A stretch of 62,050 nucleotides of DNA from NCBI GenBank assembly GCA_023416965.1, contig JAEZGJ010000129.1, forward strand, positions 1 through 62,050, written 5' to 3'. The position numbers were made by a program, and so were the translations under genes. The DNA comes from Pseudomonadota bacterium. GTDB lineage: Bacteria; Pseudomonadota; Alphaproteobacteria; Rhizobiales; Phreatobacteraceae. The notes under the pieces are model-generated. The model did no database searches. It was not told where the DNA came from and saw only the letters and a list, made by a program, of their open reading frames with translations. Shown one piece after another: positions 1 through 7,796 of the stretch; the stretch's first letter is position 1; every line of letters begins with the position of its first letter.

Positions 1-478
1 CCCCCGCGACGACGGCGCCTTCCTGGACACCGATGGTTTCCACCAGGCCGCCCTCGAGGGACTGGACGACCTGGGTCCGGCGCGGAGGCACGACGCGGCT
101 GGTGCCGCGGGTCACCTCGTCGATGATCGCGAAATGGGCCCAGACGACGGCCGCCCCGTTCTGCACGGGCGCGAGGGAGGCGGCGACGGCGCGGGAGCCC
201 AGCATGCGGCCGAGGCGCACCCCGGCCCGGGCGAGGATCTTCGTGCGGGTGGAATCGAGCGTGACGAGGCAGACATAGGCCAGGGCCAGGATGACCGTGA
301 GCATGGCCAGCGTGACCTTGCTGCCGCCCGAGAGCACGCGGTCATAGACCTGCAGCATGTAGATCGAGGGCGCGAGATAGAGAATGCTGACGAAGCCGCT
401 GAAGGCTGCCGCCAGCAGGAAGTGCTGGCGGCAGTGCCTCAGAGCGTCGTCGATCTCGGGATTGCGCGTCAGTCGCAA
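1..478 (-). pseudogene. Type I secretion ABC-transporter N-terminus fused in frame to HlyD-type adaptor (partial, cut by window edge)
   Basis: Reading the minus strand from a TTG at 478 (a GAGGA lies nine bases upstream; GTG codons at 499 and 502 are alternatives), the frame stays open to the window edge. The first ~95 residues look like the N-terminal membrane domain of PrtD/LapB-type type I secretion ABC transporters: a hydrophobic helix, then LAPSIYMLQVYDRVLSGGS and a second helix. After about residue 110 the same frame turns into the start of an HlyD-family membrane-fusion protein (IDEVTRG, VVPPRRTQVVQSLEGG, VQEGAVVAG). The rest of the transporter and its whole ATPase domain are missing. 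Transporter and adaptor genes normally follow each other in this order, so an in-frame deletion joining them is the simplest reading. An unusual but functional fusion, or an assembly join, cannot be excluded. The part beyond base 1 is unseen. Confidence 0.6.
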
Positions 479-594
479 AGTCTGCCGTCCTCGATGCACC
501 ACGGGTCGGCAGACCCCGGGGTCAGCGCACGCCGCTGCGTCAGCGCGAGAAAGACCGCCTTGGGCCTCTGCGTCAACCGGCAGCAGGATAAATG

Positions 595-609
595 TTAACC
601 CAGCGTTAA
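595..609 (-). promoter_or_regulatory. CtrA-type box (TTAA-N7-TTAA)
   Basis: TTAA, seven bases, TTAA, embedded in two GTTAAC palindromes. It sits 117 bp upstream of the TTG start of the chimeric secretion gene and just beyond the end of lpxXL. The pattern equals the CtrA consensus of alphaproteobacteria. A chance match is possible, though TTAA is rare in this GC-rich DNA. Confidence 0.35.
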
Positions 610-697
610 CGCTGCGGCCGCTCCGCCCGAAACTCGTCCGCCATGACCTCTGCGCCGCCGGTGGCGTTCGGTCTCCACGGCGGTGCCGCGGGAAGGT

Positions 698-1612
698 TCA
701 CCGCCAGCGGCGATGCAGCCAGAGCCATTGTTCGGGATGCTCGCGCACCCAGCCCTCGACGATCGATGTCAGCGACTGCATCGTCGCCTTGACGTCGACG
801 CGACCCTCGGCGTCGCGCGGCAGCACGATCTCCTCGGTCGCCTCCAGCCGGAAGCGGTTGCCGGGGAGGCGGACGACACGCACCCCGTGGACCGGGCATT
901 CGAACTCGCGCGCGAGACGCGCAGCCGTGGGGTTGGCCTTGGCGGGCCGGCCGAAGAAGGTGACGTCGACGCCGCGGTGGAGATGCTGGTCGATCAGCAT
1001 GCCGACATGGTTGTTCGCCTCGAGCTCGCGGGCGAGCTGCAGCACGCCGCCGCCGCCGGAGGCCACCAGCTTGCCCATGGTCTTGCCGCGGATGCGCTGG
1101 ATGGCCCGGGCGACGAAGCGGTTGTTGGGCATGCGGTAGAGGGCTGTGGTGTCGAGCCCGTGGGCGGCTGCCGCCACCGCCGGCATCTCCCAGTTGGCGA
1201 GATGGGCGGCAAAGAAGATGGCCGGCCTGCCGTCGTCGCGCAGGCGCTCGTAGAGCGGCACGTCGTCGGTGACGATGCGTCCCTGGTTCGGACGGGCGGG
1301 GTCGTAGTCCCAGAGATCGTCCATGCAGGCATATTCGAAGGCGGTGCGGCCGAGATTCTCCCACACACCCCTGAGGATCGCCTGGATCTCCGCCTCGCTC
1401 TTCTCGGGAAAGGCCGCCTTGAGATTGGCGTAGCCGGTGCGGTTCACCGGCAGGAGGCGGCCGATGGCGGGGAGGATGGCCGCGCCGAGATTGCTCGCCC
1501 GGTCGGGCCCGAGGGCGCGGATGGCCGCCATGGCGCCGAGCACCAGCATGCCGACGACCCAGTCGAACGGCACCATGGCGGCGGGGTAGTTGTGGCGGAT
1601 CCAGCGGACCAA
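698..1612 (-). CDS. lpxXL: LpxXL/HtrB-family lipid A acyltransferase (very-long-chain acyl transfer)
   Basis: A 304-residue member of the LpxL/HtrB acyltransferase family. An N-terminal hydrophobic segment (about residues 14-32) anchors it in the inner membrane, and the catalytic H-X4-E motif HLANWE is at residues 137-142. It lies directly downstream of the acpXL-cluster dehydrogenase, with 13 bp between them. In Rhizobiales that context marks the enzyme that moves the 27-hydroxyoctacosanoyl-type chain from AcpXL to lipid A, so the specific call rests on context. The start is a TTG with AAGG ten bases upstream; an internal ATG at 1575 would remove part of the membrane segment. Same operon as the dehydrogenase. 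Confidence 0.85.
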   Translation of the reverse strand: MVRWIRHNYPAAMVPFDWVVGMLVLGAMAAIRALGPDRASNLGAAILPAIGRLLPVNRTGYANLKAAFPEKSEAEIQAILRGVWENLGRTAFEYACMDDLWDYDPARPNQGRIVTDDVPLYERLRDDGRPAIFFAAHLANWEMPAVAAAAHGLDTTALYRMPNNRFVARAIQRIRGKTMGKLVASGGGGVLQLARELEANNHVGMLIDQHLHRGVDVTFFGRPAKANPTAARLAREFECPVHGVRVVRLPGNRFRLEATEEIVLPRDAEGRVDVKATMQSLTSIVEGWVREHPEQWLWLHRRWR

Positions 1613-1625
1613 GGGCCGGCGGCCT

Positions 1626-2648
1626 TCAGAGGTTGACGAGGATCTTGCCGAAGACCTTGCGGCCTTCCAGCCGGTCCAGCGCCTCGGCGAAGCGGTCGAT
1701 GGGAAGCTCGGTGTCGATCACCGGCGTGACGCCCGCCTCGATGCGCTTCAGGCCGTCGGCGATGGCGCGGATAGGCGCGCCGAAGGAGCCGAAGATCTTG
1801 TACTGCTGCTGGAACAGCTGCATCAGATTGAAGGTGATCGTGGCGCCGGAGGTGGCGCCGCAGGTGGCGAGCCGGCCGCCGCGCCTGAGGCAGAACAGCG
1901 ACTGGTTGAAGGTGTCGGCGCCGGTATGCTCGAAGGCGACGTCGACGCCCTTCTTCTTCGTGATCTTGCGCACCACCCCCTCGAACCGCTCGGTGCGGTA
2001 GTTGATGGCGTGGTCGGCGCCGATGGCGAGGGCCTTGGCCGCCTTCTCGTCGTCGCCCACCGTGGTGATGACGGTGCAGCCGATGGCCTTGGCGACCTTG
2101 ATGGCGATGGTGCCGATGCCCGAGCCGCCGGCCTGGACGAGGACGGTCTCGCCGGGCTGAAGCCTGCAATTGTCGAAGAGCATGTGCTCGACGGTCGAGA
2201 AGGTGATCGGCGCGGTGGCGGCGTCGCGCAGCGAGACGGAGGCCGGCACCGGCACCACGTGGCGCGCCTCCATGGTCACGAAATCGCGAGCGAACCCGTT
2301 GATGTGGAAGCCCATGATGCCCTGGACGTCGGTGCACAGGTTGTCCTGGCCGGCGCGGCAGAACTGACAGGTTCCGCAGGTCCTGGCGCCAAACATGGCG
2401 ACCTTGTCGCCGGCGCGGAAGGCAGTGCCGCCCTCGCCGACGCTCTCGATGGTGCCGGAAGCCTCGGCCCCTACCACCAGCGGCATCTGGCGCTTGGCGA
2501 AGGCCATGCCGCGGAAACCCCAGACGTCGATGTGGTTGAGGGCGACGGCAGCGATCTTGATGCGGCCCTCGCCGGGGCCGGGGGCGGGGGCGTCGGCGAC
2601 CTCCTCGATGCGGAGGTCGCGATCACCGTGAAGGCGCAGGGCGCGCAT
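1626..2648 (-). CDS. Zinc-binding MDR-family dehydrogenase of the AcpXL cluster
   Basis: A 340-residue medium-chain dehydrogenase/reductase. It has the GroES-like N-terminal domain with a structural zinc cysteine set (CGTCQFCRAGQDNLC) and a Rossmann domain with the nucleotide loop AGGSGIG near the middle. In rhizobial very-long-chain fatty acid clusters a dehydrogenase of this kind lies between fabF1 and lpxXL; its substrate is not settled, and enoyl or hydroxyacyl reduction on AcpXL has been assumed. Here it is divergent from acpXL and leads a two-gene operon with lpxXL. The ATG is preceded by AGAGGA at a good distance. Confidence 0.85.
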   Translation of the reverse strand: MRALRLHGDRDLRIEEVADAPAPGPGEGRIKIAAVALNHIDVWGFRGMAFAKRQMPLVVGAEASGTIESVGEGGTAFRAGDKVAMFGARTCGTCQFCRAGQDNLCTDVQGIMGFHINGFARDFVTMEARHVVPVPASVSLRDAATAPITFSTVEHMLFDNCRLQPGETVLVQAGGSGIGTIAIKVAKAIGCTVITTVGDDEKAAKALAIGADHAINYRTERFEGVVRKITKKKGVDVAFEHTGADTFNQSLFCLRRGGRLATCGATSGATITFNLMQLFQQQYKIFGSFGAPIRAIADGLKRIEAGVTPVIDTELPIDRFAEALDRLEGRKVFGKILVNL

Positions 2649-2963
2649 GGGACTGATCCTCTTCCGGGCGGAATGGCCCGATCTGCGGCAGATCCGGCCG
2701 CCGCACCGGCAAAGACTGCAAGGCGCCGCTGCCTAAAGGGCCGGGGCGGGATCGTCAACCGAGGCGGTGCGGCCGGCAGGCGGCCCCGCAGGCCGGTTTT
2801 GGCCTGTGCGCAGGCGCGGACCGGCCATGAGACGAAGGGTTGATGCGGCAGGCCGCCTCATCTATAGCAGCACCACCCTGTTCGAGGCGCCCCGTGCGGG
2901 TGAATGCCTTGTTTCGTGCCGCTTTGATCACCATCTGCCGGCCGCCACGGAGATTGCGCTACC
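2649..2963. promoter_or_regulatory. Divergent intergenic region of the lipid A acyl cluster
   Basis: 315 bp separate the outward-reading dehydrogenase-lpxXL operon (minus) and acpXL (plus), so promoters for both should lie here. The stretch around 2855-2885 is the most AT-rich part. I could not pick convincing -35/-10 elements, and no gene is visible. Confidence 0.4.
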
Positions 2964-3245
2964 ATGTCGTCCACCTTCGAAACCGTCTCGAAGATCATCT
3001 CGGAAACCTGTGACATTCCGCTGGAAAAGATCACGCCCGAGAGCCACGCGATCGACGATCTCGGTATCGATTCGCTCGACTTCCTCGACATTGCCTTCGC
3101 AATCGACAAGGCGTTCGGCATCAAGCTGCCGCTCGAGAAGTGGACGCAGGAGGTGAACGAGGGCAAGGCGAAGACGGAGGATTACTTCGTCCTCGGCGCG
3201 CTCTGCGGCAAGATCGACGAGCTCGTCGCCGCCAAGGGCGCCTGA
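2964..3245 (+). CDS. acpXL: Acyl carrier protein AcpXL
   Basis: A 93-residue carrier protein with the phosphopantetheine site GIDSLDFLD; the modified serine is Ser37. It is longer than house-keeping ACP (about 78 residues), as expected for AcpXL, the dedicated carrier on which the very-long hydroxylated acyl chain of rhizobial lipid A is built. GGAG lies eleven bases before the ATG. It is followed by fabZ, fabF2, fabF1 and a fabG-like gene on the same strand, which is the classic AcpXL cluster. A hairpin after the gene may let it be transcribed at a higher level than the downstream enzymes. Confidence 0.95.
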   Translation: MSSTFETVSKIISETCDIPLEKITPESHAIDDLGIDSLDFLDIAFAIDKAFGIKLPLEKWTQEVNEGKAKTEDYFVLGALCGKIDELVAAKGA

Positions 3246-3290
3246 CGCCGGTCGGGTCCGTCCCGCGCCGAGATCAGTCCGTTCTGCATG

Positions 3291-3315
3291 ACCGGCCGGG
3301 ACTTCCGGCCGGTTT
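3291..3315 (+). terminator. Hairpin between acpXL and fabZ (attenuating terminator)
   Basis: Nine-base arms ACCGGCCGG / CCGGCCGGT with a five-base loop, followed by TTTCGTC. It sits in the 121-bp gap between acpXL and fabZ. It looks like a partial rho-independent terminator that would make the carrier-protein transcript more abundant than the enzyme transcripts. Confidence 0.6.
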
Positions 3316-3366
3316 CGTCATCCAACCCCTGTCGAAAGCCTCCCGGCACGGGAGATTCATCCTCCC

Positions 3367-3840
3367 ATGCGGCTCGAATATTTCCAGATGATCACGCGCG
3401 TCGTCGAGTTTGACGCGCAGGCCAAGACCCTGACGGCGGCAGCGGACGTGCCGGCCGAGAGCCCGGTCTTCGAGGGTCACTTCCCCGGCTACCCGCTGCT
3501 GCCCGGCGTGCTGATGATCGAGGCCATGGCGCAGACCTCCGGCTGGCTGATCCTCGGCCTCAACGGCCTCACCGCCATGCCGTTCCTGGTCGGCACCAAC
3601 ACCACAAAGATGCGCGACTTCGTCCAGCCCTCGACCCCGCTCGTCGTCCACGCGGAAATGGTTGGCGAGGGCTCGGGCTATGCGGTGACCAAGGCCTTCA
3701 TCACGCGCGCGGGCAAGAAGGTCGCCGAGGCGGAGATCAAGTTCGCGGTGAAAACCTTCCCCGATCCGAAATTCGCCGCGATGATCCGCGAGTGGGGGGA
3801 ACGTCTCCAGTTCCCCTTCGAGAAGCTGGAAACGGCCTGA
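3367..3840 (+). CDS. fabZ: FabZ-like 3-hydroxyacyl-ACP dehydratase of the AcpXL cluster
   Basis: A 157-residue hot-dog dehydratase with the FabZ signature around GHFPGYPLLPG; the catalytic pair is His38 and Glu52. It removes water from 3-hydroxyacyl chains during elongation, here presumably on AcpXL. The gene lies between acpXL and fabF2 and is separated from fabF2 by only nine bases, so the two are co-transcribed. It is probably a cluster-specific paralogue (fabZXL), since the general fabZ of these bacteria usually sits with lpxD/lpxA. Confidence 0.9.
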   Translation: MRLEYFQMITRVVEFDAQAKTLTAAADVPAESPVFEGHFPGYPLLPGVLMIEAMAQTSGWLILGLNGLTAMPFLVGTNTTKMRDFVQPSTPLVVHAEMVGEGSGYAVTKAFITRAGKKVAEAEIKFAVKTFPDPKFAAMIREWGERLQFPFEKLETA

Positions 3841-3849
3841 AGGGAGTGC

Positions 3850-5055
3850 ATGATGGCGATTGCCCCGGAACGTGAGGCCTGGATCACCGGCATCGGCCTC
3901 GTCTCCGCGCTCGGCGAGGGGCTGGATGCTCATTGGGAGGCGCTGAACGGCGACCGCGAGGCCTGGCTGAAGCTCGATTCGGCCACCCACGCGCCCTACC
4001 AGGTCCACCCCGCCGTGGCGCTCGACCTCGCGAAGCAAATTCCCGACCGGGGCGACCGCCGCCAGATGGAGGGCTGGCAGCGCCTCGGAACCTATGCCGC
4101 CGGCCTCGCGCTGGAAAATGCGGGGGTGAAGGGTCAGGACGACCTCCTGAAGACCATGCACATGATCGTCGCGGCAGGCGGGGGCGAGCGCGACTATGCG
4201 GTCGACGGGCAGATCCTGTCGGGGCTGGAGGCCTCCAACGAGCCCGGCAAGTTCCTCAACGAGCGGCTGATGAACGACCTGAGGCCGACGCTCTTCCTCG
4301 CCCAGCTCTCCAACCTGCTGGCCGGCAACATTTCCATCGTCCACGGCGTGGTCGGTTCCTCGCGCACCTTCATGGGCGAGGAGATGGCCGGCGTCGACGC
4401 CGTGCGCGTCGCGCTCGGCCGCTGCCATGCGGGCCAGGGGGACATCTTCCTGGTCGGCGGCGCCTATTCGGCCGAGCGACCGGACACGATCCTGCATTTC
4501 GAGCTCGGCCACATGAACTGGACCAAGCCCTGGGTGCCGGTCTGGGAGCGCCCCAAGGACGGCGGCGGCACCATCCTCGGCTCGGTCGGCGCCTTCCTCG
4601 TCATCGAGGCGCGCGAACATGCGGAGAAGCGCGGCGCCAAGCCCATTGCGAAACTGTCGAAGGTCTCCTCCGACCGCACCCGCCGCAAGGACGGCGATGC
4701 CGAGCACACCATGGCGGTGCAGTGGAACGAGATCTCGCCGGGCCTCATTCCCGGCGCCACCGTCGTCGTCTCCGGCGCCACCGGCGTCAGCGAGGCGGTG
4801 GCGATCGAGCGCGACCTCCTCGACCAGCGACGGGTGCCGACCCGCGCCACCGGCTCGGTGATCGGCCACAGCGTCGAGGCGACCTTCCCGGCCAACGTCG
4901 CACTGGCCGCCATGATGGTGGCGCGCGGCGAGGCGGTCCCGCCCATCGGCGGCTCGAAGGACGAGGCGCGCATGACCCGCAAGGTGAAACAGGCGGTCGT
5001 CACCTCCGTCGGGCACTGGCGCGGCGAGGGCATGGCCCTGGTCGAAGCGATCTGA
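3850..5055 (+). CDS. FabF2-type ketosynthase homologue lacking the active-site cysteine
   Basis: A 401-residue beta-ketoacyl-ACP synthase homologue (KAS II fold), starting at the first of two ATGs behind a GGGAG. Where the partner gene has the nucleophile (STACATG), this protein reads GVVGSSRTFMGEE (about residues 167-179) with no cysteine. The first active-site histidine motif (NAHGTS) is replaced by SGATGVSE, while the second (GHS) is kept. The protein therefore cannot work as a normal condensing enzyme and most resembles the chain-length-factor half of a KS-CLF heterodimer. It is next to an intact synthase, 10 bp away, in the very-long-chain lipid A cluster (fabF2XL position). Confidence 0.88.
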   Translation: MMAIAPEREAWITGIGLVSALGEGLDAHWEALNGDREAWLKLDSATHAPYQVHPAVALDLAKQIPDRGDRRQMEGWQRLGTYAAGLALENAGVKGQDDLLKTMHMIVAAGGGERDYAVDGQILSGLEASNEPGKFLNERLMNDLRPTLFLAQLSNLLAGNISIVHGVVGSSRTFMGEEMAGVDAVRVALGRCHAGQGDIFLVGGAYSAERPDTILHFELGHMNWTKPWVPVWERPKDGGGTILGSVGAFLVIEAREHAEKRGAKPIAKLSKVSSDRTRRKDGDAEHTMAVQWNEISPGLIPGATVVVSGATGVSEAVAIERDLLDQRRVPTRATGSVIGHSVEATFPANVALAAMMVARGEAVPPIGGSKDEARMTRKVKQAVVTSVGHWRGEGMALVEAI

Positions 5056-5065
5056 GGAGGGCACC

Positions 5066-6340
5066 ATGGCTCAGATGAAGGACAAGCACGGCCGCCCGGT
5101 CGTCGTCGTCACCGGCATGGGCGTCGTCACCTCGCTCGGCCAGGGCAAGGACGAGAACTGGGCGAAGCTGACCGCCGGCCAGTCCGGCATCCATACGATC
5201 ACCCGCTTCCCGATCGAGGGCCTGCGCACCACCATCGCCGGCACCGTCGATTTCGTGCCCTTCGAAAACGCGCCGGACCTCACCACCAAGATGGCGGCGC
5301 TCGCCGGCCAAGAGGCGGTCGATGAGGCGAAGATCGGCGGCGAGGGGAGTTTCCCCGGGCCGCTTTTCCTCGGCATGCCGCCGGTGGAGCTGGAATGGCC
5401 GCAGCGGCAGGAACTCGCCCGCGCCTCCGGCAAGAGCGCCGACATCACCTATACCGACATCCTGAAGGGCGCTGCGGCGAAGGATTTCTCCGCCATGCAG
5501 ACGCGCTTCCTCTTCGGCTCGGTGGGCGATGCGCTCGCCGACCGGTTCGGCACCAAGGGCGCGCCGATCTCCATCTCCACCGCCTGCGCCACCGGAGCGA
5601 CCGCCATCCAGCTCGCGGTCGAGGCGATCCGCCGCGGTGAGACCGAAGCCGCCCTGGTCATCGGCGCCGACGGGTCGGCCAACCAGGAGTCGCTGGTGCG
5701 CTTTTCGCTGCTCTCGGCGCTCTCCACCCGCAACGGCGAACCCACCGCCGCCGCCCGGCCCTTCTCCAAGGACCGCGACGGCTTCGTCATGGCCGAGGGG
5801 GCAGGGGCGCTGGTGCTGGAATCGTGGGAGCATGCCACGGCCCGCGGCGCCACCATCCTTGGCGTGGTCGAGGGCTGCGGCGAGATGGCCGACAGCTTCC
5901 ACCGCACCCGCTCGAGCCCGGACGGCGCGCCGATCATCGGCTGCATCAGGAACGCGCTGGACGATGCCGGCGTGACGCCGGCCGACGTCCAGTATGTCAA
6001 CGCCCACGGCACCTCGACGCCCGAGAACGACAAGATGGAATATGTCGGCCTCGCCGCCGTCTTCGGCGACCATCTCGGTAAAGTGGCGGTCTCGTCCAAC
6101 AAGTCGATGATCGGCCACACCCTTTCGGCGGCCGGCGCCATCGAGGCGGTGTTCACGCTGATGACCATCCGCAACGGTGTCATCCCGCCGACGATCAACC
6201 ACACCGAGGCCGATCCGGCGATCCGGATGGACCTGGTGCCGAACGTCGCCCGCAGGGCGAAGGTCACCCGCGCCATCTCCAATTCCTTCGGCTTCGGCGG
6301 GCAGAATGTCTGCCTCGTCCTCGCGGCGGAGCCGGCGTGA
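5066..6340 (+). CDS. Beta-ketoacyl-ACP synthase FabF1 of the AcpXL cluster
   Basis: A 424-residue KAS II enzyme with an intact Cys-His-His triad: Cys174 in STACATG, His314 in NAHGTSTP and His351 in GHTLSAAGA. It condenses malonyl-ACP with the growing chain, presumably on AcpXL, to reach C26-C30. It is directly preceded by its cysteine-less homologue and overlaps the following reductase gene at TGATG, so all are translated from one transcript. Corresponds to fabF1XL of rhizobia. Confidence 0.92.
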   Translation: MAQMKDKHGRPVVVVTGMGVVTSLGQGKDENWAKLTAGQSGIHTITRFPIEGLRTTIAGTVDFVPFENAPDLTTKMAALAGQEAVDEAKIGGEGSFPGPLFLGMPPVELEWPQRQELARASGKSADITYTDILKGAAAKDFSAMQTRFLFGSVGDALADRFGTKGAPISISTACATGATAIQLAVEAIRRGETEAALVIGADGSANQESLVRFSLLSALSTRNGEPTAAARPFSKDRDGFVMAEGAGALVLESWEHATARGATILGVVEGCGEMADSFHRTRSSPDGAPIIGCIRNALDDAGVTPADVQYVNAHGTSTPENDKMEYVGLAAVFGDHLGKVAVSSNKSMIGHTLSAAGAIEAVFTLMTIRNGVIPPTINHTEADPAIRMDLVPNVARRAKVTRAISNSFGFGGQNVCLVLAAEPA

Positions 6341-7089
6341 TGGGGCGCGTTCTCGTCACCGGCGGCGCCAAGGGCATGGGCGCCGCCATCGTCCGGGCGC
6401 TGGTCGCGAGCGGCCACGACGTCACCTTCACGGTCCGCTCCTCGGGTGAGGCGGCCGAGGCGCTGGTCGCCGAGCTCAAGGCGTCCCATCCCCACCGCGA
6501 CGTCGCGATCGCGACCCTCGACCTCGCCGACAAGGCCGCCGTGGACGCCTTCTGCGCCACGCTCGAGAAGGGCGAGGCGCTCTATGGCCTCGTCCACAAC
6601 GCCGGCCAGCCATACGACCAACTGGCCGCGGTGATGGACCAGGCCAAGGCCGAGGCGGTCATGCAGATCAACTTCTTCGCCTTCACCCGCCTGGTGAATG
6701 CGGTGGTGCGGCCGATGATGCGGGCGCGCACGGGGCGCATCGTCGCCATCGGCTCGGTGACGGCGGAGCGCTCCAACCAAGGCAATGCCGCCTATGGGGC
6801 CTCCAAGGCGGCGCTCGCCTCCTATTGCCGCACGCTTGCCATCGAGAGCGCCAAGCGCGGCGTTTCGGTGAACGTCGTCGCACCGGGCTTCGTCGACACG
6901 GACATGATGGCGAAATATGCCGACTATCGCGAGACGATGGAGAAGCAGATCCCCGCCGGCCGCTTCGCGCGCCCCGAAGAGATCGGCGGCCTCGTCGCCT
7001 ATCTCATGTCGCCGCTTGCAAGTTACCTGACAGGCGCTACCATCTCGATGGACGGTGGTCTGACAGCTTCCATGGGGCTGCAGAGATAG
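6340..7089 (+). CDS. FabG-like short-chain dehydrogenase/reductase
   Basis: A short-chain reductase of about 249 residues with the cofactor loop TGGAKGMG near the N-terminus, the NAG motif, a catalytic serine in the GSV segment and YGASK as the Y-x3-K active site. The ATG at 6340 overlaps the fabF1 stop; a GTG one codon earlier is possible. As last gene of the acpXL-fabZ-fabF2-fabF1 series it most likely performs the 3-ketoacyl reduction of the elongation cycle. That completes a dedicated dehydratase, synthase and reductase set. Only an enoyl reductase is not obvious; the divergent MDR dehydrogenase could fill that role. Confidence 0.85.
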   Translation: MGRVLVTGGAKGMGAAIVRALVASGHDVTFTVRSSGEAAEALVAELKASHPHRDVAIATLDLADKAAVDAFCATLEKGEALYGLVHNAGQPYDQLAAVMDQAKAEAVMQINFFAFTRLVNAVVRPMMRARTGRIVAIGSVTAERSNQGNAAYGASKAALASYCRTLAIESAKRGVSVNVVAPGFVDTDMMAKYADYRETMEKQIPAGRFARPEEIGGLVAYLMSPLASYLTGATISMDGGLTASMGLQR

Positions 7090-7108
7090 AGCAGCTTCAG
7101 TCTTGATC

Positions 7109-7757
7109 ATGTCATCGCGCGGTGCGCCCGAACGACGCGATCCAAACTGGCGGGCCGGTAGGGGATTTCTCGGCGCCGTCTGGGCTTGGTTGTGGGCGAC
7201 CATCGACGATCCCTGCCGGATCGCCTGGCTCTACATCCCGGTGCTCGCCTTCCTGCCGCTGACCTTCGGCAGTGTCGCGACCTTCTTCCATTTCGGCGCC
7301 TGCATCTATGTCGGCCCGATCTTTCTGGGGCGCCGCATCTCGTGCGTCTGGCCGCCGACCACCTCCTTCTGTTGCCTCGTCACCCTCGGCTATTTCGCGG
7401 TCACCATGATCTCGACGCTGGCCTTTCGAACAAGGCCGCCGGCTGGCTCGATGTCGGCACGGCCATGCATTATCTGGCGCTGACCGTACTGTTCGGCACG
7501 CTCGTGCAGACGCCGAAGGTCGACGTCTTTGAGCTCTTCCTCAACGGTGTCAGGGCGCCGCCGTCGTCCCGTTCGGTCACGCTGTCCTCCAGGTCTATGT
7601 CTTCGGGCACCATCGGGCGACTGCAGGCATGGCCAATCCCATCCCCTTCGGTGACACCGCATGCTGGCGGCCGGGCTCGTCATAATCTGCTTCGTGCGCC
7701 TCTCGACGCGCGGCCGTTGACCATTCCCAGAGATGGCGGTGGCGCGCCCGCCAGCTA
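7109..7757 (+). pseudogene. Decayed membrane protein, O-antigen-ligase-like, with several frameshifts
   Basis: Starting at ATG 7109, one frame encodes a soluble start and two hydrophobic helices (IAWLYIPVLAFLPLTFGS, and one ending in CCLVTLGYFAVTMIST). Near 7425 the meaningful frame moves to another phase (KAAGWLDVGTAMHYLALTV, LVQTPKVDVFELFLNGVRA). It moves again near 7555 (GHAVLQVYVFGHHRATAGMA, NPIPFGDTA) and again near 7660 (LAAGLVIICFVRLSTRGR). The NPIPFGD segment and its position between lipid A and sugar-nucleotide genes suggest an O-antigen ligase/polymerase (WaaL/Wzy type) N-terminus. The C-terminal half is absent. At least three frameshifts make it non-functional unless the sequence is in error. 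Confidence 0.6.
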
Positions 7758-7796
7758 GCGGCTAGGTAACGCGACTAATATGGTGATTGATCGGTG

